Shown in pieces: positions 44,110-56,005 of a stretch of DNA of 64,000 bases. Numbering within the stretch: the first letter of the stretch is position 1; every line of letters starts with the position of its first letter. Position numbers and translations under genes: made by a program. Location of the stretch: NCBI RefSeq assembly GCF_000350225.1, contig NW_005179211.1, positions 107,574-171,573 on the forward strand, in the 5' to 3' direction. The notes below the pieces were generated by a model. It was not told the origin of the DNA, ran no database searches, and saw nothing but the letters and a program-made list of their open reading frames with translations. This stretch comes from Chondrus crispus (taxonomy: Eukaryota; Rhodophyta; Florideophyceae; Gigartinales; Gigartinaceae).

Positions 44110-46437
44110 ATTCTTTTCGCGTGCGCCGCGGGTTCCCGTATATCCTCTGTGCGCCCCTCACCGTCGGCAGCGAGGGCGCGGACGCGCGGAAATTGTCCTC
44201 TCCTTCGCCCCTCGCCGTCGGGGCGAGGGCGCAAGGGCGCAGCAGTGCGTATTCCCGTTCGCGCCCCTCGCCGTCGGCGGCCCTCAGAGGACATGGGGTA
44301 CTCCGTGAGCAAACTTTCCGTAGCCGTCCGCTCCTAGTCCTTGAGAAAACGTCGGCTCTGGACTAGCACGTGCGATGGCGTATGGCTGCGGACGACCGCG
44401 AGGAGAGAGGGGGTGCGTCAGGCTCCTCGACGCGTTCGTTGAGGCTACGCGTGTCGCTATTTTTCGCGGTTCCCCGTCACTCGCCCCTCTCTCTTTGGGA
44501 GGGCGCCGGAGAAGCCGACGTCGTATTGGTCCCGTCCGCGGCGGATGGGACGAGTAGGGTCCTGTGGAGGTCACGCCGGGGTCGCCCTTCGAAAGGAGCG
44601 TAGCGTACGGTTCGGGGTCCACGGGGCCCCCGAGGGCGAGGGCGCGTCTTCTCCCCGGTCCGTGAGTGCCGCGCGCGCCGGCTCCGACAGCGTCCTGTCT
44701 ATCTGTCCTCCGCATCCCTCCTGCCCCTATGGCGCTCGCCGTCCCTCCTTCTCCTTCCGTCAGACAAGACGGTCTTGAGTCGGCAACACCACAGCGACGG
44801 CCGTGAGTGTCCGGTGCGCGCCTTGGCCCTGTGACGGTCGTATCAGCGCGGCAGAGCCCCTTCGGCACGGGCGAGCCCCTCAACCGGACGTAGCGAGGTG
44901 CTCGTTGCCGAGGTCTCTGAGCTGCAACACGGCGTCGTTCGGATTCGATGTCGGAGTCCCCTGTTGCGTCGTCTCGATCGGGCGCTTCTGAAACCCCCTT
45001 CTCCGTACACGATCGAAAGCGCTTACCCCGGCCGCGTACTCCACGCTTGCCCGGCTCCGTGCCTCGGCGAAGCCCTCCTGGTCTCCTGCACCATCCAGCT
45101 CTCGATCCGGGCCCACGGGTTGTCGGCTTTCCGCTTGGACGGAACCCTTATTCACAACACAAGCGACGGCAGTGGTCGTAGGAGAAGTCTCTGCGGTGTT
45201 CGTCGCGCGATTGAGCTTCCGCCGGACGTGTCGAGGCGGCGGCGGATTTGCGCAGGTCTTCTGTGATCAGTTGGAGGGGGCGGCGAGCCGTAGAAATGGA
45301 GGCCGACAGCGGTCTGGTCGCGCGCTCGGTGATCTCAGCTTCTCCTTGATCTTGCCGTAGCCTTCTGCGATCTTCTACTCTCCTGTCAACCACAGCAGGA
45401 CGTCGTCCGCAGGCTCTTGGCGGCAGATGAACACGGCGGTGCGGGCGTCCTTGTAGTTGCCCTCCGGCGGGCGCGAGTAGATGAAGTCGACTGGGACGCC
45501 GCGCCTCGGAACTTCGGCGCGTACTTCATGTTCTTCTGTCCGTCGTGTTCGTCCATGGGGACGTCCATTTCATCCGCGACTTTCTTCGCGACGCCAGTAG
45601 CGCGGCGGCGCGCGGTTGCGGAAGCATGCTGGCGTGGGCGACTGCGGAGGCGCCGGGTATGCCTCCATCTCGAGGAGGGCGTTCGTCTCGAGGGCGCCAC
45701 CTTGATCATGCGGATCCGCTCGAAGGGTCGGGTACAGACCACGTTCGGCCATCCCGCCCTGCATTGCGTGTCTCTCATGCAAAACGTGCGCACGTTTGCT
45801 CACGTGAGTTGCCCGTTTCCCTGACTATTTTTTCGTTAATTATCTTTCGCGCGTGGTGGGGGGTTGACACTGAGCGAGCGGTGTGCTGAGTGGGATTGCC
45901 GCGCTGTACACCCAATGCCCAATTTTTCCAATTTTTACCCGACCCCGGCTGGTGGTGCGCGTGGGTGTATTACAGACGTTGTGGTCGGTGGTTTGGCTTG
46001 GTCTTGTGTGCGTATGGACGCGAGTCCTCCCCCTTCATCACTTGTGTAGATCGGCCTGACGGGGGCCTAATTGCCTCATATACCGGCTCCGTTGTGCCGG
46101 TGATCGACTCGTTCGTCGGAGGTCTCCTCGTCGCGGTTGCCGGACTTAACGGAACGTCCGGTGACTCTGCTAGGGGGGCGTCCGACCTTTCAGCTCCGAA
46201 AGGGGTATTTGCGTTCCCCTCGAGCTATCTGCAGTCTTCGCATCGTCGATCCTTAGGCGGGCCACACATCTTTCAGGCAGTCCTTACTGCCTGTCCTTAC
46301 GTCTTGCGTCCTTGGTGTTCGGAAGTCAAATAAGGCTTGGCTTTCGAACGTCTCCTCCGTCTCTAACTGCGAGAGACTAATTTAACCGTAACGGAGCGGT
46401 TGAATTTAGCCGTAACGAAACGGTTGAGGGCCCCCCC
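44110..46437 (-). pseudogene. 3' region of the composite: minisatellite end and broken coding-like sequence
   Basis: 44150-44290 holds the last hairpin units. Minus-strand 45793-44880 contains protein-like stretches in shifting frames: KKVADEMDVPMDEHDGQKNM, VPVDFIYSRPPEGNYKD, ARTAVFICRQEPADDVLLW, then KIAEGYGKIKEKL and DPNDAVLQLRDLGNEHLA-type ends near 44890. No domain recognised. 46300-45900 carries no convincing frame. This 2.3 kb, with 35440-37345, fills the space where a normal element would go straight from pol to the LTR, so it is probably acquired sequence. Confidence 0.4.
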
Positions 46438-46758
46438 TTAAACGTGAACGTCCGCGTTCACGTCAAAAGTGAGGTCCCTGCCGGTGCGCCTCCGGAGGCG
46501 TTGGGCGTAACGAGACACCAACTCCTCTGAGAAGTGAGTCCGCGCGGTCCAGGTGGGCGTGTCGTAATCCGCCCACTTGATGAGGAACTCCGTACTTCCG
46601 TCCTCCATGGTTCGATGCCGGATTAATCGTTCGACGGCATACTGCATGCCCTCAGTGACCTTGTCGGCAAGGTGACCCGGGGTTTTCTTACTCGTCAGTG
46701 GCGCGTCTATCGGTGGAGGCGCGTACACCCAGCGGTCCGCGGAGACGCGCTCAGTCAC
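46438..46758 (-). CDS. Chromodomain remnant of the composite's pol
   Basis: 106 codons. EGMQYAVERLIRHRTMEDGS, TEFLIKWADYDTPTWTARTH and FSEELVSRYAQRL form a chromodomain: aromatic Y at the start, LIKW...Y in the middle and W where WEP is usual. The preceding PPPIDAPLTSKKTPGHL resembles the usual linker. To the right the homology jumps to the region that lies before RT in the element at 1-5762 (46760-46960 matches about 1190-1310), so RT, RNase H and integrase were removed by internal deletion while this domain stayed open. Confidence 0.75.
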   Translation of the reverse strand: MTERVSADRWVYAPPPIDAPLTSKKTPGHLADKVTEGMQYAVERLIRHRTMEDGSTEFLIKWADYDTPTWTARTHFSEELVSRYAQRLRRRTGRDLTFDVNADVHV

Positions 46759-46959
46759 ACCACCACGATCGATCGTGATGGTTCGAGTGCCTTCCGTCGG
46801 CCGCGGGCACTTGGACGGGGGTCGTCCGTACCGATCCCCGCCTTCTCGACGGCTGTACTCTCTGCGGAACTAGGTCGTCCAGCTCCTGCCTTCTTGACTT
46901 TATCGGTCAAGTCGGGGAAGTGTAGCGCATGTGCGATCCCCTCGGAGACACGGCGTTCG

Positions 46960-49900
46960 GTGGGATCTTCGGGGCGTGTCGCATCGGCCCACGCCTCACG
47001 CTACATATTGTGCACGGGGCATACGGAAGCCACGGTGCCTTCACGGTCGGTCCGTGGCATCTGACCTACGGACGTCAGGGTGTCTTCTCTTTCATTAACA
47101 CGCACCGGGCTTACGGAAGCCTGGGCGCCTTCGCGTTCTTTGCGGATTGTGGTCGCCACCGGACCTACGGGGTTCTCGGTGGCTTCTTATGGGGCGGAGT
47201 GGCACATCAATCCCGAGTACTCCGCGGCCTCGGCTCGCAGCGTCCGGACGCTGCAACACTTGGGGAGCAGCCAACGTCGGGGCTGCTCTATGTTCGTCCA
47301 AGGGCAGAGGATTTTGATTCTCTGCCCAATCCTGGATGTAAATGATTGCGTTCTGTACCCCCGGAGGAAGCCAGGATCGGTCCCAGTTCCTCTTCCTTCT
47401 TGGAGCGGGTACCGTGAATGCGCATGGCGGAAGTCGCGTCGGTCACGAGTATCAAGCTCGTCGCGACGGTACCCGCCTCCTCGTGGGCTGTACGCCGTGA
47501 ACATCCGTTGTTCTGGCGATAGGAACGCGCACGCGTGCATGACGTGGCCGTACTTACGGCACAGCCATCACACGTACGCGCTACCTTCCGTTGAAGCGAA
47601 CTATGCCGCCTGGCGTGCCTCGTCGTCGGTAAGCTGAGGCACGCAGGACGGCACGCATCCTCCTGCCTGACGGGAGATATCCAGCTTCGAGACCTTGTGG
47701 TCCGTACCACTCGCGGGTCTCAGCGTGTGCGCAAACGCAGTCACGAAGCTTCTAGTCGATCTCTTTGATGCTGGCGTGGGAGGTCGGCCTTCCACGAACT
47801 TGTAGCCTCGCGTAATGAGGAAAGGGTCGGCCTGCCACTCATCTTCTCCTTTTCTCCTATGTGGAGGTATGCCGCAGGCGAACTTGTTGCATGCGACCTC
47901 GAGGTTCGATTCCCAGTCGCAGCCGGTTTCGGATCTGGCAGCGGCAAACCGCGCCGAGCGCGGTACGTTGTGCCTCCCTGTAGTGCAATGTGCCTGTCAG
48001 GCCGGAACTAGGTTCCAACGGTCCAGCGACAACACAACCAACAAACAACAACCAACAAGAGTTGCCGACGGCACAGCCCTACGGAGTGTCCGATTCTCCC
48101 TTTCCCTTTAAGTGTGTTTGCGGCCCACAGTAGCTCGAGTCCCTGACAGGGGGGGCAAAAGGAAGAGGCCCGCCGCGGAACGAATAGTGGTAGAGTCTTG
48201 TACAGGCAGCTGCTCGGCGAGTTCGGGGCGGTGATTAGGAAACCAGGCCCGATGGGTCGTAAAGCTAATGCTTGCGGAGCCCCTGTTACACCTTATACCC
48301 TTGATAAGGTCTTCGACGGGGGCGTCGCAACGCAGCCCGACGGGAATTAGCCAACACGTAGCAGCGCTACACCTCCGTACTGCCCGATGGCAAAGTACCG
48401 ACACCGGAACGGTCGCAACCTGTATCCGATGGGACCAACACTGTCCTGTATACACAACAGGACTTTCGAGGGAAACGTCGTCGCAACAGTCTCCGTCGGT
48501 GGACGTAAACAAGTAGCAGCACTACACCCACGTGTCGCCCGATGGCTAAGACACTTACACCGGTCCGATCGCAACCAAAGCCGATGGCAGCAACAACAAA
48601 CAAATAATCCAACACCAGAGCCCGATGACTCCAGTCGTCACAATGCGGATCGCAATCAGGCACTGTGGAACCAACACAAGATAAGGGAATAGAAATAGAG
48701 ATAGAAATAGAAAAGGATGGGTGAAATAAAGGAATAGGAAAGAGAACCCCCGGGCGCGCAAAGGATAACGTAATACCACAATCTGTGGTAAAAGGGAGCG
48801 TCTTGGGAAAGACGGACTTGGACCAAGGCGATATTCAACTCTGGCAACTCGGGTTACCTTTACTGACTTTGTGGTCAGAGGGCTAAGGTATATATCGCCC
48901 CGCCGGAGCCACTACAGTAGCTCGCGGCGCTAGATCCTAGATGTGATCTAGTGTCAGCAAAATTAATGCCAACTACTTAACTAAATAAAATAAAATAATT
49001 AAAAATTAAAACTGTGCAGTTTTTCACACGTGTGTCCCACAACCCGGACTACTTTTCATATCCAAATATTTTCCTTTCTTTTCACCCCCCTTTTCCGGTG
49101 CGTATTGCACTACACTCCCGCCGTCGCGATACGGCGAATCGTTGGAAGGTCTGTCTTCTGTTGCCCGGGCAATCGTTGGACCGTCTCAGCCACTGCGGCC
49201 CGGGTCGCAGGGGCTAGTCCGGTTACAAATTCGTGTAGCGTACGGACGTCTACCGGACCGGTGTGCGCGGTGAGGTCCACCGGCTGATAGCCGCCACAGC
49301 GGGGATCGAAAGAGAGAATCGGTTCTCTTGATCCGCGGGCGGTATCTCCGCGTCTTTTGTCGCCCATGTACGGTACGCGTGTCATCTGCCGCATGTCTCC
49401 GGCGACATCCGGCAGCGCTTGGGTCTCGGACGCAAAGTTCGCGTCCGTCTTGGGGCTTCGCTGCCCAGTGAGCCGACTGGTGTCGGCACCAGTCGGGCTC
49501 CCTTCTTGCGCGTCGGGCGCGTTCGTAGGTACATTGGCACCGGGCCCTCTCAGGGGGGCTCCGGGCGACCTTTCGGCCGATGCCTGTTCCATCTTACGAA
49601 CGCCCCTGACGGGGTGACGGGTAGTGTACGTACGTCTTTCGGACCGGGGTGCGCGGCGTAGTCCACCGGCGGGTAGCCGCCCCAGCGAGAATCGACGGAG
49701 AACACGGGTTCTCCGGATCCGCGAGCGGTTACTCCACGGTCCTGGTCGTGCCTGTACGGTACCTGTCGCAACTGTAGCGAGCTTCCGGTGCATGCGGCAG
49801 AGCTTGAGTCTCGGACGCGAAGTTCCGGTCCGTCGTTGGTTTGATATCCTCCGCGCTTCGATTGGTGACGGAACTAGTCGGAGGCCACTCCTGCTCATCG

Positions 49901-50509
49901 GACGCGCTCGGAGGAACAGTGGCACCAGGCCCTCTCGGGGGGGCTCCGGGCAACTTTACGGCCGAGTTCTGTTCTAACTCACGAGCGCACCGGCGCGTCG
50001 AGTTGAGTTCCGCAGCGGTATGCGCGAACGCTCCCATCTGTTCGGCAGATGGGAAAGGCTGCGTGTCCCGTCATACCCGGGAGTTCGTACTCGCGGGTCG
50101 ACCTGCAACGTCCGCCGTAGGGGCATCGATGCGCGCGTCCTCGACCAACACTATACGGAGTGCAACTGGTCGACGAGCGGCGCAGGCTCTCCAAGGACTG
50201 AGTCACACTCTCAAACCTTCCTTCGTGGAGGGAGCGCGACTCGTCAGTTCAGCGGGCGTAGACGTGGTCGGTCACGTCGATACGAAGGGATGTCCAGACA
50301 TCCTCGACATACTCCGCGATGCGTTCATACATTGCGCGAGCACGTCCTTCTGAGTAGTCCAGCGACGGTTCGCGATCTCGAGGACTTGCGGCGCCGTCGT
50401 CGGGTCGGACGGGTAGCGTGGACGCCTGCACATCGGTCGGTGCGGAGTGGATCGAGGGTTCGGACCCTTCGCTCATCTCGACGCATACGGACGCGGAGGA
50501 AAACGACAA
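46960..50509 (-). pseudogene. gag of the composite, split by a solo LTR
   Basis: N-terminal part 50509-49729: MSEGSEPSIHSAPTDV, EGRARAMYERIAEYVEDV, MGAFAHTAAELNSTRR. Then 49925-49110: DPRCGGYQPVDLTAHTGPVD, EFVTGLAPATRAAVAETVQ, RLPGQQKTDLPTIRRIATAG. After the solo LTR (47979-49114) the gag C-terminal region resumes at about 47960 with LPDPKPAATGNRTSRSHATS. It ends in a region like 2960-3500, with a knuckle remnant near 47540. Most of the capsid core seen at 3500-4000 is deleted. A segment of about 380 bp is duplicated in tandem (about 49290-49600 and 49670-49980). Protease is missing: 46960-47170 holds only the repeat-rich stretch that precedes it elsewhere. Confidence 0.78.
47979..49114 (-). 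repeat. Solo LTR, family B, with perfect 5-bp target duplication
   Basis: Plus-strand borders TGTAGTGCAATG and GTATTGCACTACA, 1136 bp, flanked by CTCCC at 47974-47978 and 49115-49119. The two gag halves on either side rejoin to match the element at 1-5762 (about 3505-3550). Terminal inverted repeats are 11 bp. Confidence 0.94.
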
Positions 50510-50539
50510 CCTTCTCGGAATGATCTTCGGGGTCTTCTA

Positions 50540-50553
50540 GGTCGGGAGACCAC
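50540..50553 (-). other. Candidate primer binding site of the composite
   Basis: The minus strand reads GTGGTCTCCCGACC directly after the LTR, the same as at 5141-5154. Confidence 0.55.
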
Positions 50554-51140
50554 TGTAGCATAAACACCCCAACGTCGAGGGGGTGTATGCACAGTCCTGC
50601 TAGATCCTGATCAGAGAAGGGAAGCAATCCCAGCTAACGGAACCGGGCGAGCCCGGGTAGCGGTGGTAGAGCGGATACGGTCGGGGACGCGCGCACGCGG
50701 GGGCCGATCTACGCCTCGACGCCCCGGCGCAGCGCTGGGTGACGTACCAGCGCTGACGGGCGGAAGCAGATCTAGGCTTGCTGGCGTGCTCGCACGTCCA
50801 CTGCGCGCTCGGCTCCTAACTAGATATGGGCTAGTGGGAACCCGTTCTAGAATAAGCGGGGCGAGCTTGACCAGAGGCGTGGGTTCTGGACAAGCTCGTG
50901 CTTGTCCTTCCCCTCCGCCGCCGGCCTGCCCTAGTATTTAATGTACAAGTTTGTCTATCATACTACAGTACAGAACGGACTGTACTGTAGAGCTACTGTA
51001 GTCAGCGCGGGTCGTCCTGCGCCCCGGTACTGTAGGTCATCGGGGCTGACAGTACACGTATGGTACATGTCTGATACACGTGGGGCACACGTGTGTGATC
51101 TAATCTAAATATAGTTCCACGGGGGGGGGGTTATACTACA
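50554..51140 (-). repeat. 5' LTR of the composite, family A
   Basis: TGTAGCATAAAC to GGTTATACTACA, 587 bp, with a run of G near 51121-51130. Pairs with 34854-35439. Confidence 0.92.
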
Positions 51141-54006
51141 CAAGGCACAAACCCAGAACCACGGGGAGCGGAAAGAAAGCCGCGCGACGTACGCCGGCCG
51201 ACGTCCCTGCAAGGAGGACTTGCGAACCGACGATCGCCACTAATCTACGACGCGTTGGTTCAAGCGGAGACGGAGAGCAAAGTGCCTGTTTGTTTTTCAA
51301 GGACGCATAACTGCGAGACTTCATGCGCCTGTCAGGATGAATGTGCTGTGTGAGGAGCTGGAGGGATGTCCGAAGAACAGAACAAATATATGTATATAAT
51401 GCAGTGACTGGAGTCACGCACGATATCGAAGGAGCGGATTGCTATCGCTCATCGAAAAGGGGGCTGTCGTTGCACAAGCAAGGACGGAGACCGTCGGTCC
51501 GTCAGCAGCGTAAACCACCTGGAAAAGTGCGCGAGTTGACCCACGAAACTATACTGCACGGGGTAGGTGACTATTTTGCTCGCCGTTTCCCTACAATGAT
51601 AACAAATATCGGCTCGCCGCCGTTACTGAGGAGGTCCACGGCTTATTTGTCGGTTGTGTAATCTGGTTGTGTTTCAACCCTTGTTCTGCCGTGCTTTCAT
51701 TTTTTTGGTGTCGACGACACGACTCGGCAGGGCGTACACCGACTGGCCAGTCTACGACAATTAAGAAAGAACGAGGATGAGTTCAAGCGAAAAGAGGGGA
51801 ATAAATGGGATGACGACATAAGACCCGTCAACACGATCTGCGAACGCTTAACCGGGCGACGGACTCAACAAGAACTTTTCAACGATCTCGAAACGGACGT
51901 CCCGTACGACTATTGCGGTGGGAACAGCTCCAACGAAGAGAACAGGTAGCTCAACGAGCAGAATCACGACGAACTGTGCTGGTCATAACGACTGACGATG
52001 TCACCGCTCACATTCTTAATTTATCTTCACCCCGAGGTTTTAAGAGCTATATCCTTTCTATCGTGATAAGGACAGGCCTATTTTTACAAATGAGTTGAGA
52101 ATCCCGAACGTGACCTCGATGAGGAGAAGATTGAGAGAGCGCTACTGCGGAAGGGTGCTCAAGTACTTGTTAAGTACCACCCATAGGAGAAACGACACAT
52201 CATTTTCGTAATGCACACGAGGGCATAGAGACATGGGAGAAATGAAGATTTTCGAAAGCAAGTTCACCTTTGACACAAATCGGGGCACCGCTTGGTGAAG
52301 TATGGGGAAGTGGACGTTGGTGACGAGAAGATAGAGAAACGTGGCAACGTGTAGACGTGTACTGCTGGTTTTGAAGCGTCGACAAGAGTGCGACTTGGGG
52401 CGATGTCTCTGAACCCGGGCACCCCGACACCTGGAAGCCTATAAGGACCTACAAACTTTTGCGCTTCTCGTACGACAGGTACATACGCCCGAAACCTCCG
52501 TTGAACTGCCACCCCAACCAGCGCCGACCCACCAAACCGAGTTCGTCAGGATCTGCCTCGCTCCTTATTAGAGTCGGACTATCGTGATCCCTGTTCCTCT
52601 TCTTAGAACTTCATGCTTCGCAGACGGCTAACATGACCGAGCTAACGTGTGCGACTATCAGCCGAAATGGAGAAGAATTGCGAGACCGCTTCGGCGTCAG
52701 CGGGATAGGTTTTGGACCTTGTGTAGGAGGATGGAAGAGGGGCTGCTCGATGAGATTCATTCGAAGGGTGACGTGCCATTTCACGTACCCTCATCCAGAC
52801 GTCATGATATGTTTCGAAAATCTCTAAAGGCCTCTCTCTCTATCACCGTATTATTGGTATTATTTTCTTGTGTTGAGATCGCCGGTTTCGGACGTCCAAT
52901 AACTCCAGGGCAAGAACACCGCTATCACTTGCTGGGAATACTGGCTGACACCGACATTGGAGCTTCCGCATGATAGAAGCCGTGAAGTGGATTTATTACA
53001 GGGTTTGTCATGTACAACGAGAGAACAGCACCTGTAACGCTGGCGGTACTATTTGAAGAGAATAGATCGCCCGAGTCCGTACATTGAAATTTTCTTCGGA
53101 ACATTTCCGTTTACATTTCGTATTCGCTGAAGAAGAGGGCTAATCCCCTTTCGCACGTGACCATTCACCATCGGTGAGGAAGAGAAACTGCCAGCCGTGA
53201 CTAAAATGGCGAACACACCCGGCACCGTGCTGCGGAGACCCATGCGTTTAATTCAACAAGCTTAAGATGTCCTCACCGTGCCGTTTCGAGAACAGGAGTC
53301 AGAGAGGACGTTAATAATGTGCATAACGCCTAAGAGTCAGTCGGATCGAGATTTGAACACCGTGGGAACCTTACGACTTTTCTCTTGTGTAGCTACCGCC
53401 CATACGCGGAAGCACGACGGAGAAAGGAGGATACAAATTTCTCGACTAGGAGTAATTTTTACACGCTCTTGGACGTAAGCGTCGATGATGCAACGACAGG
53501 AACGAATTGAGACTGGACAGCGATCTGGTGACTACTGAGCAAGTAACCAATATGGAGGAACTGGTACCTTCACTCGCGGAGTGTAGCACTCGGCATCGAG
53601 AAAGCCTGAAGGCCAGGAAGAACGGGAGCCCTTCTGTAGGCCACGAGAGGCAAGTGGACCGAGAAGTGAAAATAATCGCATCACATCTGGTCGGCGGCTT
53701 CTGACGGACGAGCGGAGGAAAAGAGAAGGTAATAGGGGAGGTGCGACTGCAGTAGCAGAGGTGCACGGAAAATAGACAAGAGAAGGGAGACAGTAACGAG
53801 GAAAAGAGAAGGAAAGTGGAAAGAAGAAGGTGCGACCGCGGCGACGGGGCGCATGAGGAAAAGATGAGCAAAAGAGGAGGAAATGTGAAGGATGAGGAAG
53901 TACGCAGATGGATTTCATTTAGTTTTCAAAGGGCGTGAGGGTGACGTTACTAACATAGCGTCACCCCGACGAGGCGTTACGTCATGAGCTGGAGGTCGGG
54001 GCCAAA
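51141..54006. other. 2.9 kb with no supportable gene
   Basis: Starts with the right target copy CAAGG. Short frames such as LEAYKDLQTFALLVRQVHT (about 52430-52490) look faintly Gag-like but cannot be assigned. 53700-53900 is purine-rich and simple. No LTR border recognised. Confidence 0.4.
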
Positions 54007-55900
54007 TTACGGAGGCGACTCACGGAAAGATTTACCTTCCGGAAGAGAGGTGAGTAGTCGAGCGAGTATCCTGAGGTCCTCCAACGAAGCATCTTTGATG
54101 GCTTCCGTCGCCACGCCATGAGCCCGCAAGAGGGAAGCGTACAACGCCGGAGTAGGGCAAGGTTTTTTGGAATTTCTGGGCGAAGGAGAAATCGCCTCAC
54201 GCGACGCGGGTTGGAGGTCACGTTTTGGAGAGAGGAGAAGAGGGGTTGGTTCCTCTCCGCTTTTGGGAATTGCACAGACAGACAGGCTCTCTGTGGATTC
54301 GGGCTTTGGAGACTTGACCTCCAAAGAGTCCACCGGGGCGAGAGCCCGTGCAGGGAGAGATGGCGTAGGACGGACAAGCTGGGACCTCAGGTGGATTGGC
54401 GGCACAGCTGGTGAGACCCGCTGGACAATAGAGGTTGAGGGAGCCGCGGGTGCTATAGGAAGAGTAGCAGGATGGACGCGAGGACGCGGCGACGAAGGTG
54501 GTGATGGCATTGTGCAGATATTGGAGACTCGGGGGTCTGTGGGTATAACCAGTTCGGTGACGGGAAGGGGAATTTGATTCCCAAATCTTCGGCTCAGCTG
54601 AGCCTCCGCCGCTGAACACAGGGATCCAGACCACGGGTTGAACCAGGCAAAATCGCCTGCTGCACAGTGAGTCCGTCCGGGGGAGAATGATGGGCGTTGG
54701 TGCGTGAAGGAGCAGGAAGAATTTTAACGCGGAATCGCGTCCCAGTTCACGCTCTCTATTTTTTCGAGCAGCGAATGCACTTCGCTATCAACATCCGCAC
54801 CGCCCAGAGGGACTGTGAAATCGAGCAATTTCATGAGTTCGATGAGTTTGGGAGGCAGAAACCAAAGACGCCGGCAGTCATAGGTTTCCCAGAGTAATGT
54901 CGCTGCCACTTTAACACACCATTCGGTGAAGAATACGACCCAAAGCCCGTGCCGCGGATAGCAAAGATACCTCCCGTAAGAATTGAGCAGTGGATCAAGC
55001 TCCGCCCAAAAACCCTGACACACTTCGAACGGTCCCCACCAGGAAGGGATATTTTTAATAACGATTTGTGTAATTGTCTCGCGCAATTTCTCGCGCCTCT
55101 AGCATGTTGCATGCTACGAAGTAGCCGGTGTCGGAACGGAGACGACGCTCCGCTCGTACAGTACGTTGGAAGAAGGGAAGGTTCCCGCATTTGAGATGAC
55201 GGAATTTTTCCGGAATGATGGCTCGCGTCCAGAACATGGCTTCGTTGGTGGCAGTCCGTTGGTTATACTAAAGGGGATTTGCCTCTCTTACGGGATCCCC
55301 GGCGGTCCAGTTGATCATGCTGTCTAAGTAAGACTGCTCCCCTTCCGTGCGGTACTGGCAGGTGTCACAAAAATAACTGGCAGGTATGAGACCGTCGGTC
55401 AGTGGTAATTCGAGTCGATCGCAGACAGCGGACATAAAACGCGCGGAGAGTACATGACGGCCATGAGGGGAGGAGCCGCGCAAAATAGAAGGAGGAATCG
55501 CGATTCGGGCTCGCCAATAGAAGGAATGGATGGCCACAAGGGGGAGGTGACCGGGAAATATAGCAGCTCCGTCAGCAAATTTTTTTCGTTATTCAGGTTG
55601 TCGCGAACGCCAAGATCGCAGAACCAAGTCGCAGTCGCGAGCAAGAGGGGATGCTCACGCATAGATTTGTCGTGTAGTTCTGCGAGGGAGGAGTAGCGAC
55701 GGGGAGGAAGATTATTTTGGGGAGTAAGTCGGTAAATCGGTTGGGAAGGAGGATTGTCAGGGGGAATTCGGGGAACGGAAGAAAGACCACCGAAAGCTCG
55801 AGGTTGGGAACGGTGGCCAACTCCAAGGCGCTTCCGGGTAACATTCTTGCCCGCGCGCCTCGGCGATACACGTGGTGTGGGGTTCGTCTGGCCCTTGCCT
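54007..55900 (-). pseudogene. Decayed unknown gene, relative of the gene starting at 63693
   Basis: Minus-strand pieces in shifting frames. First RRYSSLAELHDKSMREHP, LLLATATWFCDLGVRDNLN (about 55697-55590), then GRHVLSARFMSAVCDRLELP, SYFCDTCQYRTEGEQSYLDS, INWTAGDPVREANPL (55537-55268). 55086-54724 gives PSWWGPFEVCQGFWAELDPL, GLWVVFFTEWCVKVAATLLW and LPPKLIELMKLLDFTVPLGG. The end is a Pro/Ser-rich segment (54510-54007). The first block matches RRYPAASELHDKAMRLNPVL and LASAKWF in the gene at 63693, so this is a dispersed family. No known domain; it could be a Gag-like or other transposon protein, or a host family. Confidence 0.6.
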
Positions 55901-56005
55901 ATGGTGACCGTCGGTCAGACGAAAGCTGAAAAAAAGTCGAGATGGAAAATGCAGCTGGAGATCAAGGAGCGAAGCAGATGTGCTAGGACGCTCAGGAGGG
56001 CGATA

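Larger units (their letters stand above)
34854..51140 (-). mobile_element. Nested composite: deleted family A chromovirus holding two later insertions
   Basis: Nearly identical family A LTRs at 34854-35439 and 50554-51140, both minus-oriented, are flanked by CAAAG (34849-34853) and CAAGG (51141-51145), a 5-bp target duplication with one change. Interior from right to left: primer site, gag, solo family B LTR inside gag, deleted protease, chromodomain, then about 2.3 kb of G+C-rich sequence. The complete 6.76 kb element at 37346-44109 comes next, then another 1.9 kb to the 3' LTR. RT, RNase H and integrase are missing, so it would depend on other copies. Without insertions it is about 8.4 kb. 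Confidence 0.9.
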
